From: Thiomicrorhabdus arctica DSM 13458
Lineage (GTDB): Bacteria > Pseudomonadota > Gammaproteobacteria > Thiomicrospirales > Thiomicrospiraceae
NCBI RefSeq assembly: GCF_000381085.1
Contig: NZ_KB905902.1
Location: 20,419 to 84,418 of the forward strand
DNA length: 64,000 nt
Direction of reading: 5' to 3'
Positions 1 to 9,042 of the stretch are shown here, in pieces; position 1 is the stretch's first letter; each line of letters begins with the position of its first letter. The position numbers were made by a program, and so were the translations under genes. The notes under the pieces are model-generated. The model worked only from the letters and a program-made list of their open reading frames with translations, was not told where the DNA came from and ran no database searches.

Positions 1-36
1 AAGTCTGATTCCAAGTCTGATTCCAAGTCTGATTCA
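1..36 (+). repeat. 12-bp tandem repeat, three copies, coding KSDS
   Basis: The unit AAGTCTGATTCC is present twice exactly and a third time with the last base changed to A. It is in frame and encodes (Lys-Ser-Asp-Ser)x3. The array may extend to the left of the window, so copy number is a minimum. It could expand or contract by slippage without breaking the frame. Confidence 0.85.
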
Positions 37-723
37 AACTTACACTCAAACTCTGAATCGACCAAAACGGCAAAGGATTCAGCTGAAACGATAGATAGCA
101 CTGAAAATTCAAATGATTCCGTCAAAACCATAAAAGATTCATCAAATGAAACCACCTTAGAAGACCCTAGCGCAGTTATTAACCTAACCGATGAAACAAC
201 AGAAATCATCAAGGGGAAAAACCTTTATAGTTCATATGGCTACTGGTTAAATAGCACGACTGGAGAAATCTCAGACGTGTGGGTAAGTGGTTCTCCGACC
301 ACCCTACCAACGGTTCTTGACCTCGCTATTGCTAACCCTACCGCTACCGCTAAATACGCAGGATCTGTTGTCGCTTTTGATGAAAATAAAATAGGCGGGA
401 CTGGTAATGTTAAAATCAATGTCGACTTTGATGGCGGCGCTCATGCAGTGGATGGCACCTTAAACTACAGCGTTGACGACACAAAATGGAAGACAAATTT
501 CAACGGTTCTGTTAACAATACAGGCATGAGAATTAATAACTTTACTCCTAAATCAGGCTCTGATGTGAGTGGGATTAACGGTCAATTGAATGGTAAATTC
601 TACGGACTAAAGGCTGAAGACGTGGCCGGTACTTTCAACTTGTCGGGTACGGTAGACAAAACTGGGTTAAGCACTACCTCCACGGGAGCATATAGTGCAA
701 CGGGCGATGGAATTGAACCTTAA
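1..723 (+). CDS. C-terminal part of a surface protein with a TbpB-like barrel domain (5' truncated)
   Basis: The frame is open from base 1 to the TAA at 721-723, so the start lies outside the window and the ATG-like codon at 277 is not the true start. The visible 240 residues begin with a KSDS repeat and a Ser/Asp/Asn/Thr-rich linker (about residues 1-60). They end in a glycine- and asparagine-rich beta domain with alternating strands and the segment GKFYGLKAEDVAGTF. That segment resembles the C-terminal barrel of transferrin-binding-protein-B-like lipoproteins, which carry a similar FYG...GTF motif. I infer a cell-surface or secreted beta-barrel-like protein. Its ligand cannot be told, and the missing N-terminus could hold FecR or other domains. 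The CHASE2 cyclase follows after 21 nt and may be co-transcribed. Confidence 0.6.
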   Translation, partial: KSDSKSDSKSDSNLHSNSESTKTAKDSAETIDSTENSNDSVKTIKDSSNETTLEDPSAVINLTDETTEIIKGKNLYSSYGYWLNSTTGEISDVWVSGSPTTLPTVLDLAIANPTATAKYAGSVVAFDENKIGGTGNVKINVDFDGGAHAVDGTLNYSVDDTKWKTNFNGSVNNTGMRINNFTPKSGSDVSGINGQLNGKFYGLKAEDVAGTFNLSGTVDKTGLSTTSTGAYSATGDGIEP

Positions 724-744
724 ACCTCACTTTAAAGATATTGT

Positions 745-2934
745 ATGAAAACAAAGCACCTTATTAATCTGATCATAGGTTTAATCGGTGCTTTTTTTAT
801 GTCTGCTTTATTCCTATTTCCCCCTCCTCAGATGCAATCACTTGATAGTTCATTGCGAGACATATTCTTCCAAATTCGTGGTGAAATCCCAACCTCTGAT
901 CAAGTTGTCATTATTGATATCGATGAAAAAAGTCTGGCTCAGCTCGGACAATGGCCTTGGGAACGCAATCTGATTGCCCAACTGTTAGAAAAACTAGCCA
1001 AAAATGGCGCTGGAATGATTGGTATGGATATGGTGTTTGCGGAAGCGGACAAAACCTCTCCGGCTTACATTAATCAAAAACACCAATTTTCCTTAGACAA
1101 CCCTATCGATTATGATGCCATCTTGGCTGAAACGGTTGCGAATACCCCAACTATTTTGGGTTATGTGTTCAAAATGACAGACGCAACGCCTCAGACAGCA
1201 GTACCTTCTATTCCTGCAATCGTGATTGAACAAGGCGCCTCCAAAAACACTTATTTATTAACGCCTAAAGGTGTATTACCCAATATCCCAATCATCCAAA
1301 GCCGAGCCTATAGCAGTGGCTTTTTCAATAATGTCCCTGATCCGTCTGGCATGGTCAGAAGTGTACCGTTGGTAATGAAATATCAAGGGGTCGTTTATCC
1401 TTCATTAGCCCTGGAGATGTTACGTATTGGGCTAGATAGCCCTGCCATTAAAATTCGTTCTTCTGAAACAGGTGTCGATTCCATTCAATTGGCTGATGTG
1501 CACATTCCAACCGATCGCTATGGGGGACTCTTTGTCAACTATCGAGGGCCAGGGCACAGCTTCCCTTATATCAGTGCAGTCGATATTCTTAACGGTAATT
1601 TTGACCCTGAGCGCATCAAGCAAAAGTGGGTGTTAATTGGAACTTCAGCGACCGGTCTGCTCGATTTACGGGCTATGCCTTTTGATAATGTTTACCCTGG
1701 GGTTGAAGTACATGCCAATGTAATAGATAACATTCTACAAGGTGACTTTCTCTCCCAACCTGCATGGATAGATGGTATGGACTTGGCCTTGATACTAGCA
1801 GTCTTTTTAATCAGTTATCTTATCTTTAATCAGCTGTCCGTATTTTGGTTAGTGTTGGCAGCCATCATCAGCTTCAGTTTGCTTTACATTTTCTTGGATT
1901 ATATGTTGTTCAACGAAGGGCTCATCCTAAATATTCTATTGCCATTTATAGCCCTTTTACTGGCTATGTTATTAGCGACTTTATCGAGCTATTTCTTTGA
2001 AACACGTCAAAAAAACCTCGTAAAAAGTAAACTTGCCAGCAAAGTAAGCCCTTCTGTTATGAGTGAAATTCTAAAAAATGAATCACTGGATATCATGCAG
2101 GGACAAACCCGTGAAATAACTGTATTTTTCTCAGACTTAAGAGACTTTACTCGCTTATCCGAAAGCATGCCTGACCCACAAACCCTTATTGCTTTTTTGA
2201 ATGAATACACCACAGAAATGACCGATATTATTGTGAAACGCCAAGCGACGGTTGATAAATTCATTGGTGATGCAATTATGGCCTACTGGAATGCACCCAT
2301 AAGCCTACAGAACCATGCTGATCTCGCAGTGACGGCCAGCTTGGAGCAGTTACATGCTCTACCTGGACTGAATCGACGTATTAAACAAAATCCAAAATTC
2401 GAGGCCCTCACTCGATTCTGTGAAAGTCGACAGATTGAACCTATTCAAATTGGCATTGGCTTAAACACAGGGGAGGCTGTCGTTGGGGAGATGGGCAGTA
2501 CTGGACGTAGTGATTATACCGTGATTGGTGACACCGTTAATTTGGGTTCACGTATAGAATCGCTGTGTAAATATTATGGTTCAACCCTGAACATTTCGGA
2601 TCAGACCAAGCAACAGTTACAGAAAAATTATATTTTTCGATTTTTAGACACGGTGACCGTCCAGGGCAAAATACAACCCGTCGATATCTGGCAGGTGCAT
2701 GATTTTGGCCAGGCAACCGGGCGTTTCAAGATGGAATTAGACAGCTATCACAAAGCCATCGAACGCTATCAAAATGCAGACTTTCACGAAGCGCTTAAAC
2801 TTTTCACAGAGCTTGCCTTATGGCCCGATCTGAGTAATACCAAAATTTATAGTATTTACATTGAACGGTGCAGCGATTATATTGAACGCCAGCCTGAAAA
2901 TTTTAATGCGATACACGAACATACCGCAAAATAA
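745..2934 (+). CDS. CHASE2-domain class III adenylate/guanylate cyclase
   Basis: This is a 729-residue membrane receptor cyclase. An N-terminal membrane segment (about 7-27) is followed by an extracytoplasmic CHASE2 sensor domain (about 30-335, with the RGPG stretch near 270), three closely spaced membrane helices (about 345-417) and a cytoplasmic class III cyclase domain (about 455-640). Cyclase motifs are intact: FFSDLRDFTRLSE with metal-binding aspartates near 460, KFIGDAIMAYW near 504 and YTVIGDTVNLGSR near 592. Architecture and substrate-pocket motifs favour cAMP synthesis over cGMP, but this is not certain. A short tail follows the catalytic domain. The next gene, 39 nt downstream, begins with a class-II cyclic-nucleotide phosphodiesterase domain, so synthesis and breakdown appear to be paired. 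Confidence 0.9.
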   Translation: MKTKHLINLIIGLIGAFFMSALFLFPPPQMQSLDSSLRDIFFQIRGEIPTSDQVVIIDIDEKSLAQLGQWPWERNLIAQLLEKLAKNGAGMIGMDMVFAEADKTSPAYINQKHQFSLDNPIDYDAILAETVANTPTILGYVFKMTDATPQTAVPSIPAIVIEQGASKNTYLLTPKGVLPNIPIIQSRAYSSGFFNNVPDPSGMVRSVPLVMKYQGVVYPSLALEMLRIGLDSPAIKIRSSETGVDSIQLADVHIPTDRYGGLFVNYRGPGHSFPYISAVDILNGNFDPERIKQKWVLIGTSATGLLDLRAMPFDNVYPGVEVHANVIDNILQGDFLSQPAWIDGMDLALILAVFLISYLIFNQLSVFWLVLAAIISFSLLYIFLDYMLFNEGLILNILLPFIALLLAMLLATLSSYFFETRQKNLVKSKLASKVSPSVMSEILKNESLDIMQGQTREITVFFSDLRDFTRLSESMPDPQTLIAFLNEYTTEMTDIIVKRQATVDKFIGDAIMAYWNAPISLQNHADLAVTASLEQLHALPGLNRRIKQNPKFEALTRFCESRQIEPIQIGIGLNTGEAVVGEMGSTGRSDYTVIGDTVNLGSRIESLCKYYGSTLNISDQTKQQLQKNYIFRFLDTVTVQGKIQPVDIWQVHDFGQATGRFKMELDSYHKAIERYQNADFHEALKLFTELALWPDLSNTKIYSIYIERCSDYIERQPENFNAIHEHTAK

Positions 2935-2973
2935 TTCCCTGCAATGTTAGAAAAACCGTAAGAAGGCAGAAGC

Positions 2974-5364
2974 ATGATCAAGATACTTGGCGCATCCGGC
3001 AGCTTAGACAGGCACCAAGAGTGTATCTCGTTTCTTGTGGCTGATAACATCGTTATTGATGCTGGTAATATCATGCGCCCTCTCGGCGAGAAAAGTAATG
3101 CTATAGAGCATGTGTTTTTGACCCACGCCCATTTCGATCATATTCTAGATCTGCCTTTTCTAATTGAAACACATTTTGAAAAACGGACTAAACCGCTTAA
3201 AATTTATGGTTTAAAACAGACCATTAAAATCATAGAGCAGTCGCTGTTTAATGGCACCATTTGGCCAAAATTTCAGGAAATAATCCATCCAACACTGCAT
3301 AAACCGCTCCTCAGTTTTGTAGAACTTACATTTGAGCAAACGCTGCACATCGATGGTTTATCCATTACGCCTATTGAAGCCAACCACACAGTCGAAGCTT
3401 GTGGTTTTTTACTCAAAGAAAATGCCATAGGCTGCCTCATTTCTGGAGACACCTACCTCAATCCTAAATTAGCAGAACGCATCAACCAAGACTCAAGTAT
3501 TAAAAGCTTACTGATTGACGTCTCTTTTCCCTCGTCTCAAGGCGAACTCGCAAAACAAACGAAACACTTAACGCCCAGATTGTTGACCGAACTTGTCTCG
3601 GACTTCAATCGTAGCATTACACTCTATCCTTACCACTTAAAGCCCGCTTATAAAGAAGACACTCTGGCAGAGTTACGACAGCTTTCACTGCCAGGACAAC
3701 AATTGGATCAAGCCTTATCAAGTGGTGATACTTTGGATGTGTTCGCTTCCAAAATAAAGCGCTCTCATATTGAGTTTTATCCCCAGAACATTAGTGAAGA
3801 AAACCTTCAATCCCTGTTAAATATTGCATATGCTCTATCAGCGGAAACCAATCTTGATAGGTTGCTCGAGATGATTCTGAAACAAGCGATTAACTTCTCT
3901 CATGCTGATGCGGGTACGTTATACAGGGTCTCTGAAGATCAAAAAGAATTGACCTTCACTGTCATCCAAAACCAATCTTTGAACCTTAAAATGGGGGGTA
4001 CGGCTGAACCCATCAGTTGGAATAACTTACCGCTTTATCAAGAAGATGGTTCTCCCAATGAATGTATGGTCGCCGCATTATGCGCCTTGAATAAAAAGCC
4101 CATTTTGATTGAAGATGTCTATGCCGATAAAGATTTCAATTTTGAAGGCACTAAAACTTTTGATGCGGCTACAGGCTATCGTTCAACTTCAATGTTAGTG
4201 ATCCCTCTACTCGGTCAACATCAAACGCTCATTGGGGTCTTACAGCTGATTAACAAACAAGATAGCTCGGGGCACATTATCCCTTTTGGAGCTCGAGACC
4301 TAAAATACACTCAGGCTTTGGCTTCACAAGCGGCTATTTCCTTAACTAAAACGCTGCTTATAGCCGACTTGGAAAAGCTGTTTGAAGCGGTCATTAGCAC
4401 GATCACAAAAGCTTTCGATGAAAAATGTTCATATACCGGTGGGCATGTACGACAAGTCTCTGAACTCACACAACTCATTGCTCAGGGAATTCACAAAGAT
4501 GTGACGACTTATTCAGAAATTAACTATACGCCTGAACATTTTCATACCATGAAACTCGCCGCTTTACTGCATGATGTAGGCAAGATCGCAACACCTGAAT
4601 TCATTATGCAAAAGTCATCCAAGCTTGAAACCGTTCAGGATCGCATCAACAATATTGAGCAGCGTATTGAAATTTTAAAGCGAGACAACAAAATAGAGTT
4701 TTTAGAGGCTCAGCTGCAAGCCAGCTCTGCATCCCATTTAACGGATCATGAAAAACGTTATCAACAGACAGAGCAAGATTTGAATGCCATTCTACCGTTC
4801 TTAAAAGTCGTCAACTTAGGGAACCACTATTTAAGCGATCCCGAGATTGCTAAAATTAACGACTTCGCTACTCTAACTTTTGAAGTCAATGATAAATCAC
4901 AGTCTTTACTGTCTGAAGATGAGGTTTTAAACCTCTCGATTCGCACAGGCACATTGAATCAAATGGAGCGTGAAAAAATCAATGATCACGCCCGTGTCTC
5001 ATTGGAAATCTTGCAAACGTTACCTTTCCCTAAGAAATATGAACGTGTTGTAGAGATTGCCGTGAATCACCATGAAAAACTGGATGGAAGTGGTTATCCA
5101 CGCGGTTTAACCGATGAACACATTTCATTGGAGGCCAGAATTCTAATTCTGGCTGATCTGTATGAAGCACTGTCTTCTAAAGATCGTCCTTATAAAGATC
5201 CTAATCCGTTGTCTGCAATCGTCAAAACTTTATGCTCTATGGCAAATCAAGGTCTGATCGATAAGAAACTTTTACGCTTCTTCTTTGAAAGTGGTCTTTA
5301 CAAAGCCTTTAATAAAAATCTACAACCTAGCCAAATTGATGAATTTCAACTGTACATTGAGTAA
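2974..5364 (+). CDS. Class-II cAMP phosphodiesterase / GAF / HD-GYP fusion protein
   Basis: This soluble 796-residue protein has three parts. Residues 1-260 form a metallo-beta-lactamase-fold domain with THAHFDH (about 50-56), NGTIWPKF (about 92), an EANHTVEACG stretch and GDTYL (about 158-162). The NG.IWP.F element and the following pattern are typical of class-II 3',5'-cyclic-nucleotide phosphodiesterases. A GAF domain spans about 275-465. An HD-GYP domain runs from about 475 to 770, with LLHDVGKI near 530 and HHEKLDGSGYPRGL near 700. A charged, coiled-coil-like insertion of roughly 120 residues separates the two halves of the HD-GYP signature. All metal ligands expected for HD-GYP activity on c-di-GMP appear present. 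The partner gene upstream is a cyclase. RBS GAAGG lies just before the ATG. Confidence 0.88.
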   Translation: MIKILGASGSLDRHQECISFLVADNIVIDAGNIMRPLGEKSNAIEHVFLTHAHFDHILDLPFLIETHFEKRTKPLKIYGLKQTIKIIEQSLFNGTIWPKFQEIIHPTLHKPLLSFVELTFEQTLHIDGLSITPIEANHTVEACGFLLKENAIGCLISGDTYLNPKLAERINQDSSIKSLLIDVSFPSSQGELAKQTKHLTPRLLTELVSDFNRSITLYPYHLKPAYKEDTLAELRQLSLPGQQLDQALSSGDTLDVFASKIKRSHIEFYPQNISEENLQSLLNIAYALSAETNLDRLLEMILKQAINFSHADAGTLYRVSEDQKELTFTVIQNQSLNLKMGGTAEPISWNNLPLYQEDGSPNECMVAALCALNKKPILIEDVYADKDFNFEGTKTFDAATGYRSTSMLVIPLLGQHQTLIGVLQLINKQDSSGHIIPFGARDLKYTQALASQAAISLTKTLLIADLEKLFEAVISTITKAFDEKCSYTGGHVRQVSELTQLIAQGIHKDVTTYSEINYTPEHFHTMKLAALLHDVGKIATPEFIMQKSSKLETVQDRINNIEQRIEILKRDNKIEFLEAQLQASSASHLTDHEKRYQQTEQDLNAILPFLKVVNLGNHYLSDPEIAKINDFATLTFEVNDKSQSLLSEDEVLNLSIRTGTLNQMEREKINDHARVSLEILQTLPFPKKYERVVEIAVNHHEKLDGSGYPRGLTDEHISLEARILILADLYEALSSKDRPYKDPNPLSAIVKTLCSMANQGLIDKKLLRFFFESGLYKAFNKNLQPSQIDEFQLYIE

Positions 5365-5465
5365 CTAAGTGTGAATGTGACTCACCCCCCGTAAAGGGAC
5401 ATGAATGTTAGAAGCAACCTTTTGAACCACCCACTTTCTCAACTTTTCTACCGCGATTCAAAAAT

Positions 5466-5479
5466 GACCAGGCCTGGTC
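5466..5479. repeat. Iterated palindrome GACCAGGCCTGGTC (intergenic)
   Basis: Perfect 14-bp palindrome with core CCAGGCCTGG, lying between the HD-GYP gene and selD. It is flanked by an A-run on the left and a T-run on the right, so it could also act as a transcription terminator here. Confidence 0.8.
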
Positions 5480-5652
5480 TCTTTTTAAAGCATGATGAAC
5501 ATCAAGCGATCTCTACTGATTCACCTCTTTAGGTCTCTTTACCATTCCCACCTTGGACTTATTTCGTTAAACTCTCTTTTATTGAGTCCATTTTAACGGT
5601 GGCTTCGATTACTTCTTCACGCCCCCTGACTGATTGCATAGGAACTCCATCA

Positions 5653-6729
5653 ATGCCCCTTACTGAAAAAACTTCAATTAATACTGTTTATAAACTGACA
5701 GAATACAGTCATGGTGCGGGATGCGGTTGTAAAATCTCTCCCAAGCTACTCGACAGTATTCTCAAGACTCAGTTAGAAATTGCTCCCCACCCGCAATTGT
5801 TAGTGGGTAATAGCACTAAAGATGATGCGGCCGCTTTTGATTTAGGCAATGGGTCCTCTATTTTGAGCACAACCGATTTTTTCATGCCGATAGTTGATGA
5901 CCCTTTTACCTTTGGCCAAATTGCAGCCACCAATGCCATCAGTGATATTTACGCAATGGGCGGTAAGCCATTAATGGCCATCGCTATCTTTGGTTGGCCC
6001 ATTGATATTCTGCCGGTAGAGGTCGGTCAGCAAGTCATTGAGGGTGGTCGGTCAGTATGTGAGGCGGCAGGCATTCCGCTAGCAGGCGGGCACTCTATTG
6101 ACGCCCCTGAACCGATTTTTGGCTTGGCCGTCACCGGCATCGTCGATAATGTTCATTTAAAACGCAATGCCTCTGCCGAAGCAGGCTGTGAACTGTTTTT
6201 AACCAAACCTGTGGGCATCGGTATTTTAACAACGGCACAAAAGCAGAAGAAGATACATCCAGACCATATGGCCATCGCGATTGAAGCCATGACGACCTTA
6301 AACCGTGCAGGGACAGATTTCGCTAAAATCGAGGGTGTTACCGCGCTAACCGATATTACTGGATTTGGCATACTAGGTCACCTAATCGAAATCTGCGAAG
6401 GCAGTGGTATCCACGCCCAAATCAATTTTGATGCGGTGCCGATTTTACCGCATGTATTAGAGTACTTAGCTTTGGGTTGTACTCCAGGAGGTACTGGCCG
6501 TAACTTTGAAAGCTACGGTCATAAAGTGAAAGGCCAAAATGGCGAACTCTCTGAAACCCAGAAGATGATTCTCTGTGACCCACAAACTTCAGGTGGCTTG
6601 CTGGCGGCTGTACGCCCTGATTCAGTCGCTGAGTTTAAGGCGGTCGCTGCACAACACGGTCTTACTTTAGAATCCATTGGCCATACGACAATCGCCAAGC
6701 CGACAAATACTTGCGTTGAGGTCATTTAA
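5653..6729 (+). CDS. selD: Selenide, water dikinase (selenophosphate synthetase)
   Basis: SelD makes selenophosphate from selenide and ATP, the selenium donor for selenoprotein and tRNA selenouridine synthesis. The N-terminus carries the active-site segment [10 protein letters not shown] with Cys24 at the Cys/Sec position and Lys27, so this is the cysteine form. DPQTSGGLL near the C-terminus and the ATP-binding AIRS-like fold are present. I chose the ATG at 5653 (358 residues) because AGGA lies 9-10 nt upstream and the protein then starts close to the family N-terminus. A GTG start at 5599 would add 18 unconserved residues. The stop overlaps the selU start (TAATG), so the two are translationally coupled. 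No selA or selB is visible, so the local use of selenium is tRNA modification. Confidence 0.93.
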   Translation: MPLTEKTSINTVYKLTEYSHGAGCGCKISPKLLDSILKTQLEIAPHPQLLVGNSTKDDAAAFDLGNGSSILSTTDFFMPIVDDPFTFGQIAATNAISDIYAMGGKPLMAIAIFGWPIDILPVEVGQQVIEGGRSVCEAAGIPLAGGHSIDAPEPIFGLAVTGIVDNVHLKRNASAEAGCELFLTKPVGIGILTTAQKQKKIHPDHMAIAIEAMTTLNRAGTDFAKIEGVTALTDITGFGILGHLIEICEGSGIHAQINFDAVPILPHVLEYLALGCTPGGTGRNFESYGHKVKGQNGELSETQKMILCDPQTSGGLLAAVRPDSVAEFKAVAAQHGLTLESIGHTTIAKPTNTCVEVI

Positions 6730-7910
6730 TGTCCTCACCTAAAATGGCATCCACTAGCGTAATGACCCCTGATGACTTATCAAAGGACCTACCCGTTCAA
6801 TTAACGCAATATTCGGATGATCTACCGCAAATGGATGACTTTAAATCCATTATATTAAATAAAACACCGTTATTAGATGTCAGAGCGCCGCTTGAGTTTG
6901 ATCAGGGCGCATTCGAGACCGCTTTTAATATTCCGTTGATGAACGATCAGGAACGCCACAATATCGGTCTCTGTTATAAACAAAAGGGTCATGATGCCGC
7001 AGTTGAGTTGGGGCATATACTGGTGAATGAAAATGCCCGTGCACCTCGCATAAAAGCTTGGGCCGCTTTTATCGATAGTCATCCAGGTGCTTTACTCTAC
7101 TGCTTTAGAGGTGGACAACGCTCTAAAATTTCCCAACAGTGGTTGGCAGACAGTGGTTACCAGATCACCCGTTTAAAAGGCGGTTACAAAGCATTTAGAC
7201 GCTTTTTAATCGACTATCTCGACAAAATACCGCACCTATTCCTTGAAAAAAACATTCAACCGATTGTGCTCGCCGGACGCACAGGTGCAGGTAAAACCAT
7301 TGTACTGCAGCAACTCGATAACGCCATTGACCTAGAAGGCCTCGCAAACCACCGCGGTTCGGCTTTTGGGCGCCATGCAAGCCCACAACCGACACAAATC
7401 AACTTCGAAAATCAGCTTTCCATGGCATTAATGCGCTTTATTGAAACCCCTCATAGAAGCCTTATTGTTGAAGATGAAGGTCGAAATATTGGTTCAGTTT
7501 CTATGAATCTAGAGATCTTTACCGCTCTAAAGTCGGGGGCTAGAATCGTAGTCGAAACCCCACTTGCAGAACGCATTGAAATTACCCAACAAGAGTACGT
7601 TTTACAAGCCCAAGCCGAATATTCAAACCTAACGGAGTGGGTAGAGTTTATGCAGGGTGCCTTTGGGCGTATCCATAAACGTCTAGGCGGAGAAAGACAC
7701 CAACGTGTATTAAAAGCCTTTGAGGATGCCTTACAAAGGCAACAAGAAACAGGTATAACAGATGGCCATCGTGGCTGGATAGAAATTTTGTTAAGCGAAT
7801 ATTATGATCCAATGTATGACTATCAAATGACCAAAAATGATTACCCGATTATTTTTCAAGGCAGTATTGATGAGGTTGTTAGCTTCTTAAAAACCTATCA
7901 GCCACAATAG
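6729..7910 (+). CDS. selU: tRNA 2-selenouridine (geranyl-thiouridine) synthase
   Basis: SelU (YbbB, MnmH) converts 2-thiouridine at wobble position 34 of certain tRNAs to 2-selenouridine through a geranylated intermediate, using selenophosphate from SelD. The N-terminal rhodanese domain (about 35-160) holds the active cysteine in YCFRGGQRSK near residue 124. The C-terminal half has a P-loop, AGRTGAGKT, near residue 181. Length (393) is slightly longer than the E. coli protein because of an N-terminal extension of about 25 residues; a later start is possible but lacks a better ribosome site. The ATG overlaps the selD stop codon. Confidence 0.93.
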   Translation: MSSPKMASTSVMTPDDLSKDLPVQLTQYSDDLPQMDDFKSIILNKTPLLDVRAPLEFDQGAFETAFNIPLMNDQERHNIGLCYKQKGHDAAVELGHILVNENARAPRIKAWAAFIDSHPGALLYCFRGGQRSKISQQWLADSGYQITRLKGGYKAFRRFLIDYLDKIPHLFLEKNIQPIVLAGRTGAGKTIVLQQLDNAIDLEGLANHRGSAFGRHASPQPTQINFENQLSMALMRFIETPHRSLIVEDEGRNIGSVSMNLEIFTALKSGARIVVETPLAERIEITQQEYVLQAQAEYSNLTEWVEFMQGAFGRIHKRLGGERHQRVLKAFEDALQRQQETGITDGHRGWIEILLSEYYDPMYDYQMTKNDYPIIFQGSIDEVVSFLKTYQPQ

Positions 7911-7951
7911 AGAGCTCATCACCTAAGCCCATAACCCTTTAGGGATATTCT

Positions 7952-8074
7952 ATGAAGCAACTCCGTCATGAGACACTCCAATTTGAGCACCGGCCAGAAG
8001 CTATTGCCAAACGATTGCAAATCCCTCCTCAATCACAAAACATCTCTGATGCGGTATTGGGCGGCATTGCTTAA
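7952..8074 (+). pseudogene. N-terminal remnant resembling a VIT/CCC1-family metal transporter
   Basis: A 40-codon frame starts at an ATG preceded by AGGGA and ends at TAA. Its product contains HRPEAIAKRLQ and then ISDAVLGGI, which resembles the conserved start of bacterial VIT (Fe/Mn vacuolar-transporter-like) proteins. In that family an acidic DG and the first membrane helix follow at once. Here the frame stops exactly at that point and no transporter sequence follows in any frame I could see. I read this as the 5' stub of a deleted gene. It could instead be a short unrelated peptide. Confidence 0.4.
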
Positions 8075-8150
8075 AAAGCGTTCTATACGATGCATTTAAC
8101 TGCAGATAAGCACTTAACAGAACATTTTACAAGCTGACCGGAGCATCCCG

Positions 8151-8180
8151 AACAAAACAACCAGGCCTGGTTATTTTGTT
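8151..8180. repeat. 30-bp near-perfect palindrome around CCAGGCCTGG
   Basis: The core CCAGGCCTGG at 8161-8170 is extended on both sides by AACAAAACAA and TTATTTTGTT, which pair at 9 of 10 positions. It sits between the convergent selU side and the mtfA-like gene and ends 15 bases before the latter's stop. The AT-rich arms and T-run would make a plausible bidirectional terminator, in addition to whatever role the core has. Confidence 0.75.
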
Positions 8181-8195
8181 TTGATGCACCCTTGC

Positions 8196-9011
8196 CTAAG
8201 ACTTCTGCAAAGCAGAAACCCTTATTAAAGGATCTTGTCGATAGAAAAGCGTTAATTGTTGATAGACCTTAGGGAAAAGTCTGTTTAGAACGTTAGGGGA
8301 CTCAAAAAAATATTCAGTTGAAACGGCAAAAAATTCGGCTGGATTGGTGGCTGCATAAGGATTAAAAGCGGTAAATTTACCGTGTTGAAGTTGTCGATTT
8401 AAGGTGTCAAACGCCGTTTCAAATGCCTCATACCAGGCCTGGTGACTCATATTGGAATGCAAGGGAGGGTGGCCATTGGTATCGCCATCTAACATATCCA
8501 GTTTATGTGCCATCTCATGCAGTAGGACTTGATTTGCATGCTTACGTAAAGGATGCGGTTGATCATCTTCCCAATCGATAATAATCCCCCCTTGATAGTG
8601 CGTCTCACCCGATTCAAAACCAGCCAAACTCTGTATCTGACCTAGTGCATTAAACACCGTATCTCGTCCATTGTGAAAAGGCGCGGGATAAACCAGAATT
8701 TGATTCCAGTTATGAATCCAACTCAAGTTAGGCTCTGTTTCTGGCTCCGCTAAACCGAACAGCATGAGTGCGACTTGAGCGGCAATCATAACCCGCATCT
8801 CATCGGTTAGTTCAAAGTCTTTCACCGGAATAATTCTCTTATCCCATAATACTTGACTAGCAAGCAAACGTAACTGCATTTTTTCACGCCCGCTATAACG
8901 CGATAGCAATGGCATTTGGGCACAGCTTCGATGCCAAAGCTTTAAGGGAATCTTATCTTTGCGTAGTCTGCGCTGGACGATGAAACGCCGTATTCTAGTG
9001 GTAACCCTCAT
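8196..9011 (-). CDS. Zinc-dependent peptidase of the MtfA family (M90)
   Basis: The 271-residue protein carries the metallopeptidase motif HEMAHKLD at about residues 163-170, with the downstream GDTNGHPP stretch typical of MtfA. Total length is close to E. coli MtfA (265). In E. coli, MtfA binds the glucose-PTS repressor Mlc and has aminopeptidase activity; with no PTS context here the local role is unknown. The N-terminus (about 1-20) is very rich in arginine and lysine and has no signal peptide, so it is cytoplasmic. An iterated palindrome (8433-8442) falls inside the gene and encodes Gln-Ala-Trp. The next gene on this strand is 31 nt upstream. Confidence 0.85.
   Translation of the reverse strand: MRVTTRIRRFIVQRRLRKDKIPLKLWHRSCAQMPLLSRYSGREKMQLRLLASQVLWDKRIIPVKDFELTDEMRVMIAAQVALMLFGLAEPETEPNLSWIHNWNQILVYPAPFHNGRDTVFNALGQIQSLAGFESGETHYQGGIIIDWEDDQPHPLRKHANQVLLHEMAHKLDMLDGDTNGHPPLHSNMSHQAWYEAFETAFDTLNRQLQHGKFTAFNPYAATNPAEFFAVSTEYFFESPNVLNRLFPKVYQQLTLFYRQDPLIRVSALQKS
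8433..8442. repeat. Iterated palindrome CCAGGCCTGG inside the mtfA-like gene
   Basis: Exact core flanked by A and T (ACCAGGCCTGGT). On the coding (minus) strand it reads as CAG GCC TGG, Gln-Ala-Trp. Confidence 0.8.
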
Positions 9012-9042
9012 CTATCCTCACTTGTACTAAAACGATTAAACA

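Noticed and set aside
1-36. Tandem repeat as a CRISPR array
   Set aside because: Units are 12 bp without spacers and in frame with a coding sequence.
5599-5652. GTG start of selD giving 18 more residues
   Set aside because: The added residues are not family-like and the ATG at 5653 has AGGA at proper spacing; the longer form cannot be fully excluded.
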